From JBGTBD01 sp041749475 (GTDB taxonomy: Bacteria; Pseudomonadota; Alphaproteobacteria; Rickettsiales; UBA998): a stretch of 39,526 nt of DNA. Made by a program: the position numbers and the translations under genes. The stretch covers positions 1-39,526 of the forward strand of contig JBGTBD010000045.1 of NCBI GenBank assembly GCA_041749475.1, given 5' to 3'. The notes beneath the pieces are model-generated. The model was given only the letters and a program-made list of their open reading frames with translations. It was not told the origin of the DNA and searched no databases. Positions 8,235-17,205 of this stretch are shown in pieces; within the stretch, counting starts at the first letter, position 1; each line of letters starts with the position of its first letter.

Positions 8235-8888
8235 TTATCCGGTAAAATCGAGTGTCTTTTTAACCAATGAAATTGACATGCGTTGTTTTTGGCGTAATGC
8301 CTCCTCATCCAGCCGGGCCACCGCATGGCTGACGGCAGAGAAGGAGCGTTCGAGGCGCTTGACAAGATATTGAATTATCTCGTCAGTTACCAAAATCTGC
8401 CGATCCGCGAACAGCTTGGTGAGGATGACCGTCATCAGCGTATCGTCCGGTTGCCCGAGGCGGGCGGAGGGTAATGCGTTGAGGCGGGATACCACATCGG
8501 GAAGCCGGAATCCACCTTGCGCGGGGGGCAAAACATAAGTGAGCAGGAGGGGTGTGTTCTCTTGCCGGGTTTTGTTCAGCAGGTGGAAAAGCCGTTCTTC
8601 ATTTCCTGATATATCGCTTAATTCCAATATGATGGGGGTGGTCTCATGCCCCTCGATATAGGATTGCAATTCATCTTCGGGAAGGAAGCGGGCGCGGCTT
8701 TTCTCGCGCCAGACGTGGGCGAGGTGCGTTTTGCCCGAGCCGGCGTCGCCATAGAGGTAAAAGGCGTTGGCAGACCAGTCCGGCCATTGCATCAGCCAGT
8801 GATAGGCTTCCTCATTACACCCGGAGATGATGAAATCTTCCGCCCGGTAGCTAGGCGTGATGCAAAAAGGGAGCGACGCTTGCGTCAT
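8235..8888 (-). CDS. hda: DnaA-related regulatory protein HdaA
   Basis: 217-residue AAA+ protein related to DnaA domain III. With the DNA-loaded beta clamp it stimulates ATP hydrolysis by DnaA and prevents re-initiation. The N-terminus carries QASLPF (residues 3-8), matching the beta-clamp-binding motif expected in Hda. Walker A is GDAGSGKT (47-54). ILELSDIS is in the Walker B position and ERSFSAVSHAVARLD resembles the sensor-2 helix. The start at 8888 is chosen because it gives the clamp motif and lies one base after the perM stop; the longer frame overlaps perM. Third gene of the DUF2066-perM-hda operon. Confidence 0.93.
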   Translation of the reverse strand: MTQASLPFCITPSYRAEDFIISGCNEEAYHWLMQWPDWSANAFYLYGDAGSGKTHLAHVWREKSRARFLPEDELQSYIEGHETTPIILELSDISGNEERLFHLLNKTRQENTPLLLTYVLPPAQGGFRLPDVVSRLNALPSARLGQPDDTLMTVILTKLFADRQILVTDEIIQYLVKRLERSFSAVSHAVARLDEEALRQKQRMSISLVKKTLDFTG

Positions 8889-8889
8889 A

Positions 8890-9978
8890 TCAGGCGGGGG
8901 TGTCCTGTTCGGGAAGGTAGATGGGGGATTCTGCCTCTTCTGCGTAGAGGGTGCTTTGCAAGTAACGCTGGATGGCGAACCGGATGAACACACCGATCAC
9001 CGCCGTCACTGGTACGGCGATCAACACCCCGATGAAGCCGAACAGCGCACCCCCCGCCATCAGGCCGAAAATTAGCCAGACGGGGTGAATGCCTACCTTC
9101 TTCCCGACCAGACGGGGGGCGAGGAAATTCCCCTCCATGAATTGACCGAATGCAAAAATAGCCGCGACGATAGCAATGCGCGTCCAATCATCGAACTGCA
9201 CGATCGCGAGCACCAGCGCGATGAAAGCACTGAGCACCGTCCCCGCATAGGGGATGATGACAAGCAAGCCGAACAGCAGCCCGGCGATGATACCGTAATT
9301 CAACCCGGCCAGTTGCAGGGTCACGGCGTAGAACAGGCCCAGTATCATGCAGACGTTGAGCTGGCCACGCAGGAAGCCGGAGAGAGTAGCATCCACCAGC
9401 TTCAATTGCTCCTTGATGGTGTCAGCATGCTCACGTGGCAACAGCTCATGCGCCTTGGCAACCAGATTGTCCCAATCCCTGAGCAGGTAGAAGGTGACGA
9501 CGGGGGCAATCAATAGCAGCGAAAAGAAGTTGAGGATGGCAAGGCTGGAGGCGAAAATACCCGTCACCACGCCGCTCACCCAGCCGCTTACGTTAGCCGA
9601 GGCGCCCTGCAACGCGTTGCTGTCCGTCAGATTTGCCTTGTCGAGGTAATTGGTGAATGTCTGGATGGAGGGATACACGTTGTTGCGTGCCCATTCGATG
9701 ATGGCAGGGAGGTTGGTGATGAGTTGCTGCATCTGGTGATAGATGATCGGCGCGACAATGACCATCGCGCCCACCAGCACGATAAGGAAGCCGATGGTGA
9801 TCTGTGCGGTTGCCGTGGTGCGCGATACGCCCCTGCGTTCCAACGCGTCGGCCAAAGGATCGAGCAGGTAGGCGAGCAGCATCCCGATGACGAAGGGCAA
9901 TAATATTGCCCTAACTTCATAGAGGAAGAACAGGATGAAAAAGGTAATGCCCAGCCAAATCAGTATCCGTTTATTCAT
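8890..9978 (-). CDS. perM: AI-2E family (PerM-type) membrane transporter
   Basis: Polytopic inner-membrane protein of 362 residues, a typical length. Hydrophobic segments at about 5-25 and 28-48 lead into LLPFVIGMLLAYLLDPLADAL, followed by a long amphipathic middle region. The C-terminal bundle contains LVIIPYAGTVLSAFIALVLA, APRLVGKKVGIHPVWLIFGL and IGVLIAVPVTAVIGVFIRF, all classic for the AI-2E/PerM family. Substrate is not known; family members have been linked to autoinducer export, Na+/H+ exchange and permease roles. Its ATG overlaps the DUF2066 stop (ATGA) and its stop is one base before hda. Confidence 0.9.
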   Translation of the reverse strand: MNKRILIWLGITFFILFFLYEVRAILLPFVIGMLLAYLLDPLADALERRGVSRTTATAQITIGFLIVLVGAMVIVAPIIYHQMQQLITNLPAIIEWARNNVYPSIQTFTNYLDKANLTDSNALQGASANVSGWVSGVVTGIFASSLAILNFFSLLLIAPVVTFYLLRDWDNLVAKAHELLPREHADTIKEQLKLVDATLSGFLRGQLNVCMILGLFYAVTLQLAGLNYGIIAGLLFGLLVIIPYAGTVLSAFIALVLAIVQFDDWTRIAIVAAIFAFGQFMEGNFLAPRLVGKKVGIHPVWLIFGLMAGGALFGFIGVLIAVPVTAVIGVFIRFAIQRYLQSTLYAEEAESPIYLPEQDTPA

Positions 9979-11066
9979 CGTGTCCCCGCTGGAAGTGTTA
10001 CGACCCAGAATTCCTTATCCGCCTGCACGCTCAAGCCCTTTGCGGCGATGGTCTGTTGCAGGGCGCTTTGCGGGCCGCGGTAGTACAGTATCATCTGCGT
10101 GAAGTTTGGCCCCGCCGCGCCGATGGCGGAATATTCCATCCCGGCGAGGTTCTCAAGCGCCTGTTTCAGTTTCAGCCATTGGCCGGGATAGGCGAATTCA
10201 ACCCGGATGACCTGGGCTTTCAGCTTCTGGTCAGGGCTGTAATCGAGCGCAAAGGTCTCGGCGGAGCTGGCCAGTTGCAGGGCAATCTTGTTCGCGGCGC
10301 GACGGAGCAACGCTTCGCTATCCTCTTCGCCTTCGGGTTTGAAATGGATGTGGGTGTCTTCCGATTTATCCGCCGTGGCGCGGCGGAGGATAATCTCCAG
10401 TGTCGCCGGGCCTTGTTCCTGTTCCACCAAGTGGGCGAGGACGAGGACGATATTCTTGGCGCCGTACCGTTCGGCCATCTTGACAAAGATGTCCTTCTCC
10501 TTGGTGAAGACATTCTTAGTGTCCAGCAGCAGCATGTCTTTCTTGTCACCATAGGGAACGAGCAGGTCGTCCCCGCCTTTTTCGAGCGCGGCTTTGTTAA
10601 ATATACTGCGCCAACGGTTGCCGCCTTCCCAAAGCATCACACCTGTGCCGTCGTCATATAAAGGAATGACGAGGATAGCGTTACCGGTGATTTCGGGCGC
10701 GAGGCCTTCCGCGTCGCTCATCAGCTTCCGCACGGCTTTCTCATTGAAAGAATACCGTATTTTTGCCGTATAGGTAGTGGCGAGAGAGCGTTCCTCAAGG
10801 ATATCGAACCTGCTGATGAAATGGGGAACCTGCTGCGGGGGGGTGCGTTTGGCGAGTTCGAGTTCCCGACCTTTCGCAACCTGCTGTAATAATTGATAGA
10901 ATGCCGTCTGCTGGGCGCGGTTGAGGCCACGGGACTTGGCTTCGGTCGCATTCGTCCCGGTTTCGGAGACATCTACCGTAATATCAGGCAGTTCCGCATG
11001 GGCGGACAGGGGAAGATAGAGGCAGAACGCCATTAGAATAGAGAGGAAAAAAATCCGGCTAGGCAT
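9975..11066 (-). CDS. DUF2066 exported protein
   Basis: 363 residues from the ATG at 11066. That start gives a clean signal peptide (basic MPSR, hydrophobic core, cleavage after SAHA) before ELPDITVDVSETGTNATEAK. A frame from 11123 would bury the signal, so I prefer the shorter form. The pattern of a conserved NRAQQTAFYQLLQ helix, repeated alpha/beta blocks and a C-terminal sequence-variable domain, together with the position directly before perM and hda, matches the alphaproteobacterial DUF2066 family. Function unknown; probably periplasmic or envelope-attached. Overlaps perM by four bases. Confidence 0.8.
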   Translation of the reverse strand: MPSRIFFLSILMAFCLYLPLSAHAELPDITVDVSETGTNATEAKSRGLNRAQQTAFYQLLQQVAKGRELELAKRTPPQQVPHFISRFDILEERSLATTYTAKIRYSFNEKAVRKLMSDAEGLAPEITGNAILVIPLYDDGTGVMLWEGGNRWRSIFNKAALEKGGDDLLVPYGDKKDMLLLDTKNVFTKEKDIFVKMAERYGAKNIVLVLAHLVEQEQGPATLEIILRRATADKSEDTHIHFKPEGEEDSEALLRRAANKIALQLASSAETFALDYSPDQKLKAQVIRVEFAYPGQWLKLKQALENLAGMEYSAIGAAGPNFTQMILYYRGPQSALQQTIAAKGLSVQADKEFWVVTLPAGTR

Positions 11067-11152
11067 GGGTTTCGGTTGCTCCTGCTTGTCAAACCGCCAC
11101 AAGTGCAGTATCAAGACGTCCATTATTCATACCGTTACATACTGTATTATCG

Positions 11153-12226
11153 ATGACAACACCAGTCCATAAGCCCGAACCGATGACCTACCAGCAGGCG
11201 GGGGTCGATATTGACGCCGGTAATGCGCTGGTCGACCGTATCAAACCGCTTGCCAAGGCCACCCGCCGTAGCGGGACGGAATCTTCCATCGGCGGATTCG
11301 GCGCAGTGTTCGATTTGAAAGCCACCGGGTTCAAAGATCCGCTGCTGATTTCCACGACGGACGGGGTGGGGACGAAATTGAAACTCGCCATCGATACCGG
11401 AATGTTTTCCACCATCGGGATCGACCTCGTCGCGATGTGCGTCAACGACCTCATCGTCCAAGGGGCAGAACCCCTCTTCTTCCTCGATTATTATGCCTGT
11501 GCGCAATTGCGTGTAGAGGAAGCCGCCAGCGTCATCTCAGGTATCGCCGAAGGTTGCCGCATCGCAGGCTGTGCGCTTTCGGGCGGTGAGACCGCAGAGA
11601 TGCCGGGCATGTATGCGAAGGATGATTTCGACTTAGCAGGATTCTCCGTAGGCGCGGTGGAGCGTGATGCTTTACTGCCGAAACCGGGGGTGCAGGAAGG
11701 GGATATATTGCTCGGGCTTTCCTCCAGCGGGTTCCATTCCAACGGGTATAGTCTGGTACGTAAAGTGGCAGCGTTGCGCCATGCGCTGAAGGATGCCACA
11801 CCGTTCACCAGCGAGGCGAAGACTCTGGGCGAGGCATTACTGACGCCGACGCGTATCTATGTGAAGCCGCTTCTGGAAACACTGAAAAAAACGTCCGGCA
11901 TCAAGGCGCTGGCACATATCACCGGGGGAGGCATCACCGAGAACCTGCCGCGGGTGTTGCCTGCCGCGTGCGGTGCGGAGATTACACTCGGAAGCTGGCC
12001 CGTGTTGCCGTGCTTCCAATGGGTGAAAACCGAAGGCAATATCGCCGAGCAGGAAATGTTACGCACATTCAATTGCGGTATCGGCATGGTCATCGTCGTC
12101 GAGGCGGATAAAGTCGCCGAGGTGACTGCGCTGCTGAAAGAACAGGGCGAACAGGCCTATGCCATCGGCCACATTACCACGCGCGGCACGGAAGCCGTCA
12201 CCTATCAGGGCGCGTGGCCCGCGTGA
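11153..12226 (+). CDS. purM: Phosphoribosylformylglycinamidine cyclo-ligase
   Basis: Fifth step of purine synthesis: ATP-dependent ring closure of FGAM to aminoimidazole ribotide. 357 residues. Motifs: YQQAGVDIDAGNALVDRIK at the N-terminus, DGVGTKLKLA, VNDLIVQGAEPLFFLDYYA, GGETAEMPGMYA, SSSGFHSNGYSLVRK and HITGGGITENLPRVLP. The ATG at 11153 adds ten residues before MTYQQAGVD (11183); alphaproteobacterial PurM often has such an extension, so either start is possible and no clear ribosome site decides. Overlaps purN by 13 bases. Confidence 0.97.
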   Translation: MTTPVHKPEPMTYQQAGVDIDAGNALVDRIKPLAKATRRSGTESSIGGFGAVFDLKATGFKDPLLISTTDGVGTKLKLAIDTGMFSTIGIDLVAMCVNDLIVQGAEPLFFLDYYACAQLRVEEAASVISGIAEGCRIAGCALSGGETAEMPGMYAKDDFDLAGFSVGAVERDALLPKPGVQEGDILLGLSSSGFHSNGYSLVRKVAALRHALKDATPFTSEAKTLGEALLTPTRIYVKPLLETLKKTSGIKALAHITGGGITENLPRVLPAACGAEITLGSWPVLPCFQWVKTEGNIAEQEMLRTFNCGIGMVIVVEADKVAEVTALLKEQGEQAYAIGHITTRGTEAVTYQGAWPA

Positions 12227-12894
12227 CGAAGCGCGTCCGCACCGCCGTCCTCATCTCTGGCACGGGTAGTAACCTGCAGGCGTTGATCGACGCTACGCAT
12301 AAAGACACCTTCCCCGCCGAGATTGCGCTGGTCATCTCCAATAACGCTGAGGCGTTCGGGCTAACGCGCGCTGCGGATGCGGGTATCTCCACCGTCACGC
12401 TCAATCACCGGGATTTCCCGTCACGGGAGGCATTCGATGACGCGATTCATGCGGCGCTTACCGAGCACCGGATCAAGATCGTCTGTCTTGCTGGGTTCAT
12501 GCGGTTGTTGACGCCCAAATTCGTGACCCGCTGGACGGGGAAGATGATCAATATCCACCCTTCTCTGCTCCCTGCGTTCAAGGGGCTGGACGTGCATCAG
12601 CGCGTGATGGAATCAGGCGTGCGCTTTACGGGGTGTACGGTGCATTTCGTCGTGCCGGAAATGGACGCCGGACCCATCATTATTCAGGCAGCCGTGGCGG
12701 TGCATCAGGACGATGACGAGGCGAGTCTTCAGAAACGTGTGCATCAGGCAGAACATAAAATCTTCCCCCGCGCACTGGCGTTACTCGCAGCGGGTAAGCT
12801 GAAACTCAACGGACAACGGGTGGATATTTTAGAAGACGCACATTCGCCGGAGACGGTGACTAACCCGGAAGTGACTATCGTTCGGCTTCCTTAA
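12214..12894 (+). CDS. purN: Phosphoribosylglycinamide formyltransferase
   Basis: Third step of purine synthesis: transfers formyl from 10-formyl-tetrahydrofolate to GAR. 226 residues. VLISGTGSNLQALID binds the substrate phosphate. CLAGFMRLLTPKFV, INIHPSLLPAFKG (catalytic Asn and His) and FVVPEMDAGPIIIQAAV (catalytic Asp) follow in the expected order. The start lies inside the 3' end of purM. Its last 20 bases overlap the convergent 12875-14554 gene. purM-purN order is usual in proteobacteria. Confidence 0.96.
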   Translation: MARVTKRVRTAVLISGTGSNLQALIDATHKDTFPAEIALVISNNAEAFGLTRAADAGISTVTLNHRDFPSREAFDDAIHAALTEHRIKIVCLAGFMRLLTPKFVTRWTGKMINIHPSLLPAFKGLDVHQRVMESGVRFTGCTVHFVVPEMDAGPIIIQAAVAVHQDDDEASLQKRVHQAEHKIFPRALALLAAGKLKLNGQRVDILEDAHSPETVTNPEVTIVRLP

Positions 12895-14554
12895 GCGTAT
12901 CGACGGCTATTTTCCCCTGATCCACAGAAGACGCGATATGCGTGGTGGGATGCTCCGCCGCATAATCCGCCAGCGGCGCGATGTTCTCATTGCTGTGCGC
13001 CATCGAAGCTTCCCGGGGAGGGAAGAATGATATAGGGACGGAAGCCGGGCTGCGATGCGTCTCGGTGACCGGCTCGGGTACGACCGCCGCATTCTCGCGC
13101 GGAGATTTCAGAATGGTGATATCAACCGGATACTTCTCCATCACCTGCTCTAACCCGACACCGCGCTCCAGCATCTCTTTCATGTTTTTAACCCCTTCAA
13201 TACCGAATCGGTTCGCCACTTCCACGTAGGCTAACGTTTGTTCCGGTTTGTAGGTGTCGATCATGTTATGACCGAGCAGATAGAGGAATTTCGGCAGGGC
13301 GAAGTTGGGGGCGGTTTCGTCTACGGGCAGATTATTGTCCGGATGCTTGTATTTATAGGTCCCGTTCAGCAGGTCGGTGACGCGAGTGAAGATGACTTCC
13401 GATTTCGCCCAACTCATCCCGTCATGATCCTGATAGATCGTTGCATCCCGGAATCCGGCCTTGGGGTCCTTAATAGAGGCCCATTTTTGGTATAGATCGA
13501 TGATCTCGGACGGTTTGATGTGATCGCCGATACCGCGGGTGGGGTTCAGCTTCGAATCGATCATGTTTAGAAGGTATTCAAAGGTGGTCATTTCCTTATT
13601 CTGGATTTCCATCAACAATTGGCCACCTTTAATTCCCACACCGAGATCGCTGAAGGGCAGGCCCGCAATGCGTGCGATACCAGGTATCTTAGAAAGTCCC
13701 GTCACGTGCAGTAGCGGGCCAAAGAAGAAGACCGTATCCGTACCTAGCCTTACGGCGTTCTTCTTCATGTAATTATTCACCGTGGATTGCACCAGCACGT
13801 TATCGCTGTTCCAAAAGTCCTTCACACTGAGTTGGGAAGGTTCCTTGCCGTGCTCATAACTAACGGTTTCGGCAAAGACCTTCTTGATATCGCTGCTGAC
13901 CCGCCATGCATAATACATCGTCAGCAGGGTACTGCCTAAACCCAGTGCATAATCGTAATAACGCTCGAATGCTTTGGTGCGGGTTGTTTTGTCATGGTCG
14001 CGGGCGGTTTTCATCACATCGGATTTGAACGTTTCCCAACGATCATGATGGATAGCGGCTGTGGCTATATCCGTGGTAAGGGTCCGGTTCTCAAGCGTCG
14101 CAATGAGTTGATCCTTCTGCAAACGTTCAACTTTGACGCTCCGACCCGCTGTAGTCTCCTGTGCCGTTAGTTGCGCATTCAAGTCAATGGACGCCTGACG
14201 GTGATAGGCAGCTTTATGCATAGCATCTTCGGCTGAATCGAAATGTCCTTTATAATTCCATTTTTTGAGCAGCTCCACACCCTCATTGAAAGCCGTGCTG
14301 TCAGTATGATGTTTGACCGAATGAATGATTTTCTGTGCTTCTTGCTGCGTCTGTTTGCTAACACCTAAGAAGCCCGCCTCTTTCTCGGTATTGACCAGAT
14401 AGCGGAAGACGTAGCGGGCGGCGAGGCCCGGCATGAATAACCTGAAATATCCGGGCGTGGATGCGGTGTCCTTGGTGACGCCGGTGTGCACCGGATTGTC
14501 CGGTGTGTTGGCGTCGCCTGCTTCGGGGCGTTGGGTGCGTTTATCAATCGCCAT
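12875..14554 (-). CDS. Unrecognised 559-residue protein
   Basis: I do not recognise a family. The first 35 residues are polar (Thr, Pro, Asp, Asn rich) with no signal peptide. Residues about 40-60 (FMPGLAARYVFRYLV) and 205-225 (YALGLGSTLLTMYYAWRVSS) are mildly hydrophobic and might touch membrane. Residues 65-200 are helix-rich with many Lys/Gln/Glu and an EDAMHKAAYHRQASIDLNAQL segment suggestive of coiled coil. The last 80 residues are Pro/Ala/Glu-rich and probably disordered. This layout of helical core plus floppy ends resembles bacterial scaffold or secreted-effector proteins, but that is only an impression. Single gene, convergent with purN; a TATACT box is present about 45 bases upstream of its ATG. 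Confidence 0.75.
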   Translation of the reverse strand: MAIDKRTQRPEAGDANTPDNPVHTGVTKDTASTPGYFRLFMPGLAARYVFRYLVNTEKEAGFLGVSKQTQQEAQKIIHSVKHHTDSTAFNEGVELLKKWNYKGHFDSAEDAMHKAAYHRQASIDLNAQLTAQETTAGRSVKVERLQKDQLIATLENRTLTTDIATAAIHHDRWETFKSDVMKTARDHDKTTRTKAFERYYDYALGLGSTLLTMYYAWRVSSDIKKVFAETVSYEHGKEPSQLSVKDFWNSDNVLVQSTVNNYMKKNAVRLGTDTVFFFGPLLHVTGLSKIPGIARIAGLPFSDLGVGIKGGQLLMEIQNKEMTTFEYLLNMIDSKLNPTRGIGDHIKPSEIIDLYQKWASIKDPKAGFRDATIYQDHDGMSWAKSEVIFTRVTDLLNGTYKYKHPDNNLPVDETAPNFALPKFLYLLGHNMIDTYKPEQTLAYVEVANRFGIEGVKNMKEMLERGVGLEQVMEKYPVDITILKSPRENAAVVPEPVTETHRSPASVPISFFPPREASMAHSNENIAPLADYAAEHPTTHIASSVDQGKIAVDTLKEAER

Positions 14555-14651
14555 AGGGCAGAAAGGTCCGTTCGGTCACTGTTTTACCAGTTCTAAGTAT
14601 ACCGGATAGACGGTTTGGGGGATACTGGAAAAACCCTGAAATATATGAAAT

Positions 14652-15665
14652 TTATGTGACAGCGCCGCGTGTGGTCAGTAAGTTCAGGGCGGTGATGATT
14701 ACCACGATAATTCCGACGCTTAGCCCATACAACCATTGCATCTGGCGGACGGAGAGGGATTCGATGCGCGCGGGCCCAAAATCGAGCCAGGGGAGCTTCA
14801 CTTTTTCACCCTCAATCGTGCGCGGACCGCCCAGTGCCACGCGGAGCGCCCCGGCCACCGTTGTCAGCACCATGCCGCCCTGCCAAGGGTAGGCCTGCGG
14901 GCTGGCAAGCGCCTTGGCCGCTTCCGCCGGATGGTTACGGGGGGCGATGCAGGCTGCCAGCACGATGCAGAGACAGGCAATGCGCTCAGGCAAGAACATT
15001 ATTATTTTTCCGATGGTTCTGAACGGTTTTCCGAAGGAATCATAGCGCTTTTCGGGATAGTGCCAGCGACGCGCGAGCAGCAGGAACAGGGAGGAGACAA
15101 TCATCCCCGGCAGGCCGAGCAGGAGATACCAGAAGGCCACCGCAACTACGCGGCAAGTCAGGTGTAACGCCATCGCCTCGATCAACAGGCGGTACAGCCC
15201 GTGCGCGTCCACCCCGTCCACGTCGAAGAAGACCATTTTCTGCACCAGCGGCGAAGCTTTCTTGCGTTCGGCTTCCTTCTTGGATTGCAGGTGCTTGCTG
15301 GCTTCTGCCGCATAGAATCCGGGACGCCAGAAAGAAAATACCATCACCAGAATCAGGATTTCGGGAATTACGAACCAGCCGCCTTGGAGGGTCAAGGCGC
15401 TGATCCAACCGCCGATGAGTATGCCGAAAATTAACACCAGTAACGCGACGATCCACCCGCGCAAGCGTTTGACGGAGGCGGGGCGCAAAGGGCGGTTAAG
15501 CTTGCGCTCTAGCATCGTGAAAAGGGTCAGCAGACCCCGGTCGGTCGCATCCAGTAGTAAAAAATGCTGCACGCCGGGGGGAAGGACGAGAAGCAGGCTG
15601 ATCCATGCGGCGATGGTCATCGCCAGCAGGCGGTCAGCGAATGGGAGGAGCGTCAATTCGGGCAC
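14652..15665 (-). CDS. CobD/CbiB-like integral membrane protein, probably non-catalytic
   Basis: 337 residues with four to six hydrophobic segments. The C-terminus, with AGALRVALGGPRTIEGEKV and PWLDFG, aligns well with the end of CobD/CbiB adenosylcobinamide-phosphate synthases (AGALGVRLGGP type). The middle, from LYRLLIEAMALH through WYLLLGLPGMI and YDSFGKP to LPERIACL, also follows the family framework. The family's conserved residues are missing: no N-terminal GDP...HPV, AMALHLTC replaces the AEN..DG box, and FLLLARRW stands where NTLDSMVG is expected. No cobalamin gene is nearby. It lies 33 bases after the OmpA-like lipoprotein gene, suggesting an envelope role. AmpE-like membrane proteins are the alternative. 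Confidence 0.7.
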   Translation of the reverse strand: MPELTLLPFADRLLAMTIAAWISLLLVLPPGVQHFLLLDATDRGLLTLFTMLERKLNRPLRPASVKRLRGWIVALLVLIFGILIGGWISALTLQGGWFVIPEILILVMVFSFWRPGFYAAEASKHLQSKKEAERKKASPLVQKMVFFDVDGVDAHGLYRLLIEAMALHLTCRVVAVAFWYLLLGLPGMIVSSLFLLLARRWHYPEKRYDSFGKPFRTIGKIIMFLPERIACLCIVLAACIAPRNHPAEAAKALASPQAYPWQGGMVLTTVAGALRVALGGPRTIEGEKVKLPWLDFGPARIESLSVRQMQWLYGLSVGIIVVIITALNLLTTRGAVT

Positions 15666-15698
15666 TGAGAGGGACTCCTTGGTCGCGCGCCCGGCACA

Positions 15699-16580
15699 CT
15701 AATCCAGGAACACCTCGACACGACGGTTGGTTTTTTCCTTGGCGCCATCCGTGGTCTTCACCTTGGGATCGGACTCACCGAAGGCGAAAATCTTGATCAG
15801 CTTGGCCGGGATGCCCGCTTCGATCAGCGCCATCTTCACCGTTTCGGCTCGGCTTTCGGAGACGACGAGGTTCTGTTCCTCCGTCCCCGAACCGTCCGCA
15901 TGGCCGTTCAGGACGACTTCTGCTTTGCCATGTTCCTTGAAATCGCGGACGACGGTGTTCACAATCTTCATCGCCTCATCATCTAGGCTCACCTGATTCC
16001 AGCCGAAGAAGACGAGATACGAGGTGGAGATGACCGGCGCGAGTTCCTTCGGCAACAAGTTTTTCAACGAGGGGTCTTTCTTATAGTAATAATCGAATTG
16101 CTGGACTGCGCCAAGCGCGTCGAAAAACGCTTCCTTGCAGGTGCGCTCACGCGGGGATTTTTTCCACGACTCTTCCGCCTCTTCCAGCCAGCAATCGAAA
16201 TAAACCTGCGCTTGTGCGGCAAACAGTGGGGTCTTCTGACGGGTAGCGGGGGTGATCAATTGGTCGAAGAGCTCATTGGCGCGGCCAATATCCCCTTGCT
16301 CCGCCGGGGGGATGTCCCAGTCAGCGGGGTTGGCGCGGGGGACGTCATGCCCGTAGGACGCTTCCAGCCCTTTGTTGGCGAAATATTCGGAGGATTCCCA
16401 GTCGTAGGCCATCTCCTGTTCCTCAGCCAACGTCAGATATAAGCGCGCAAGTTCGCGGTAATAGGGGTCGGAGGGAAGCTCCACGCTCCGTAGCGAGCGC
16501 AGGCTATTTTCCCCACACCCCGCAAGAACAAGGCAGAAGGACAGGGGAATCACGTACCAACGGAGCATCAGGCGCATCAC
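15699..16580 (-). CDS. OmpA-family lipoprotein
   Basis: 293 residues. Lipoprotein signal peptide ending in LVLAGC (lipidated Cys at about residue 22). The middle region (30-170) is charged and helical with no family I can name. Residues about 178-293 form an OmpA/Pal/MotB-type peptidoglycan-binding domain: VVLNGHADGSGTEEQNLVVS, SRAETVKMALIEAGI, FAFGESDPKV and NRRVEVFLD. Expected to be anchored by lipid in a membrane and to bind meso-DAP of peptidoglycan. It heads a two-gene unit with the CbiB-like membrane protein. Confidence 0.88.
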   Translation of the reverse strand: MMRLMLRWYVIPLSFCLVLAGCGENSLRSLRSVELPSDPYYRELARLYLTLAEEQEMAYDWESSEYFANKGLEASYGHDVPRANPADWDIPPAEQGDIGRANELFDQLITPATRQKTPLFAAQAQVYFDCWLEEAEESWKKSPRERTCKEAFFDALGAVQQFDYYYKKDPSLKNLLPKELAPVISTSYLVFFGWNQVSLDDEAMKIVNTVVRDFKEHGKAEVVLNGHADGSGTEEQNLVVSESRAETVKMALIEAGIPAKLIKIFAFGESDPKVKTTDGAKEKTNRRVEVFLD

Positions 16581-16764
16581 TCGTTATGAATTGCTCGAAG
16601 CGTAGAAAAATATGCTGGCGATGGCAATCATTCTTTCCCCTCAACGCGTTAACACCTTACAGAAAATGCAGCCGCGTGGCCTATTTGTGGTAAATCTAGT
16701 TGCCAAACCGGGCAGAATCGTTTACACGCGCAACGCATTTACCCATTAACTCAAGGAGACCACC

Positions 16765-17187
16765 ATGGCGTTGGAACGCACTTTCTCAATCCTGAAGCCC
16801 GATGCTACCGAGCGTAACCTCACCGGGAAAATCAACGCCCTGCTCGAAGAAAAAGGCTTCCGTATCGTCGCGCAGAAGCGCATCCGCCTCAGCCGTCTGC
16901 AAGCGGGTCAATTCTACGGCGTTCATAAAGAGCGCCCCTTCTTTGGCGAACTCGTCGAATATATGGTCTCCGGCCCGGTGGTTGTCCAAGTCCTCGAAGC
17001 GGAGAACGCGGTTTCGAAATATCGTGACGTGATGGGTGCGACCAACCCGGCGAACGCTGAGGACGGTACGATCCGTAAACTCTTCGCCGAAAGCATCGAG
17101 CGCAATTCCGTCCATGGTTCGGACAGCGCTGAGAATGCGGAAGCCGAAATCCGCTTCTTCTTTAGCGATATCGAACTGGTCGGCTAA
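16765..17187 (+). CDS. ndk: Nucleoside diphosphate kinase
   Basis: Transfers phosphate from ATP to NDPs through a phosphohistidine intermediate. 140 residues, the standard length. ERTFSILKPDATERNLTGKI opens the protein, KERPFFGELVEYMVSGPVV and GATNPANAEDGTIRKLFAES follow, and NSVHGSDSAENAEAEIRFFF holds the active-site His. A strong AAGGAG ribosome site precedes the ATG by seven bases. The 184-base gap upstream after the divergent lipoprotein gene probably holds its promoter, though I cannot pick a convincing -35/-10 pair. Confidence 0.97.
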   Translation: MALERTFSILKPDATERNLTGKINALLEEKGFRIVAQKRIRLSRLQAGQFYGVHKERPFFGELVEYMVSGPVVVQVLEAENAVSKYRDVMGATNPANAEDGTIRKLFAESIERNSVHGSDSAENAEAEIRFFFSDIELVG

Positions 17188-17205
17188 TCTTTCCATTCGG
17201 CTTGC

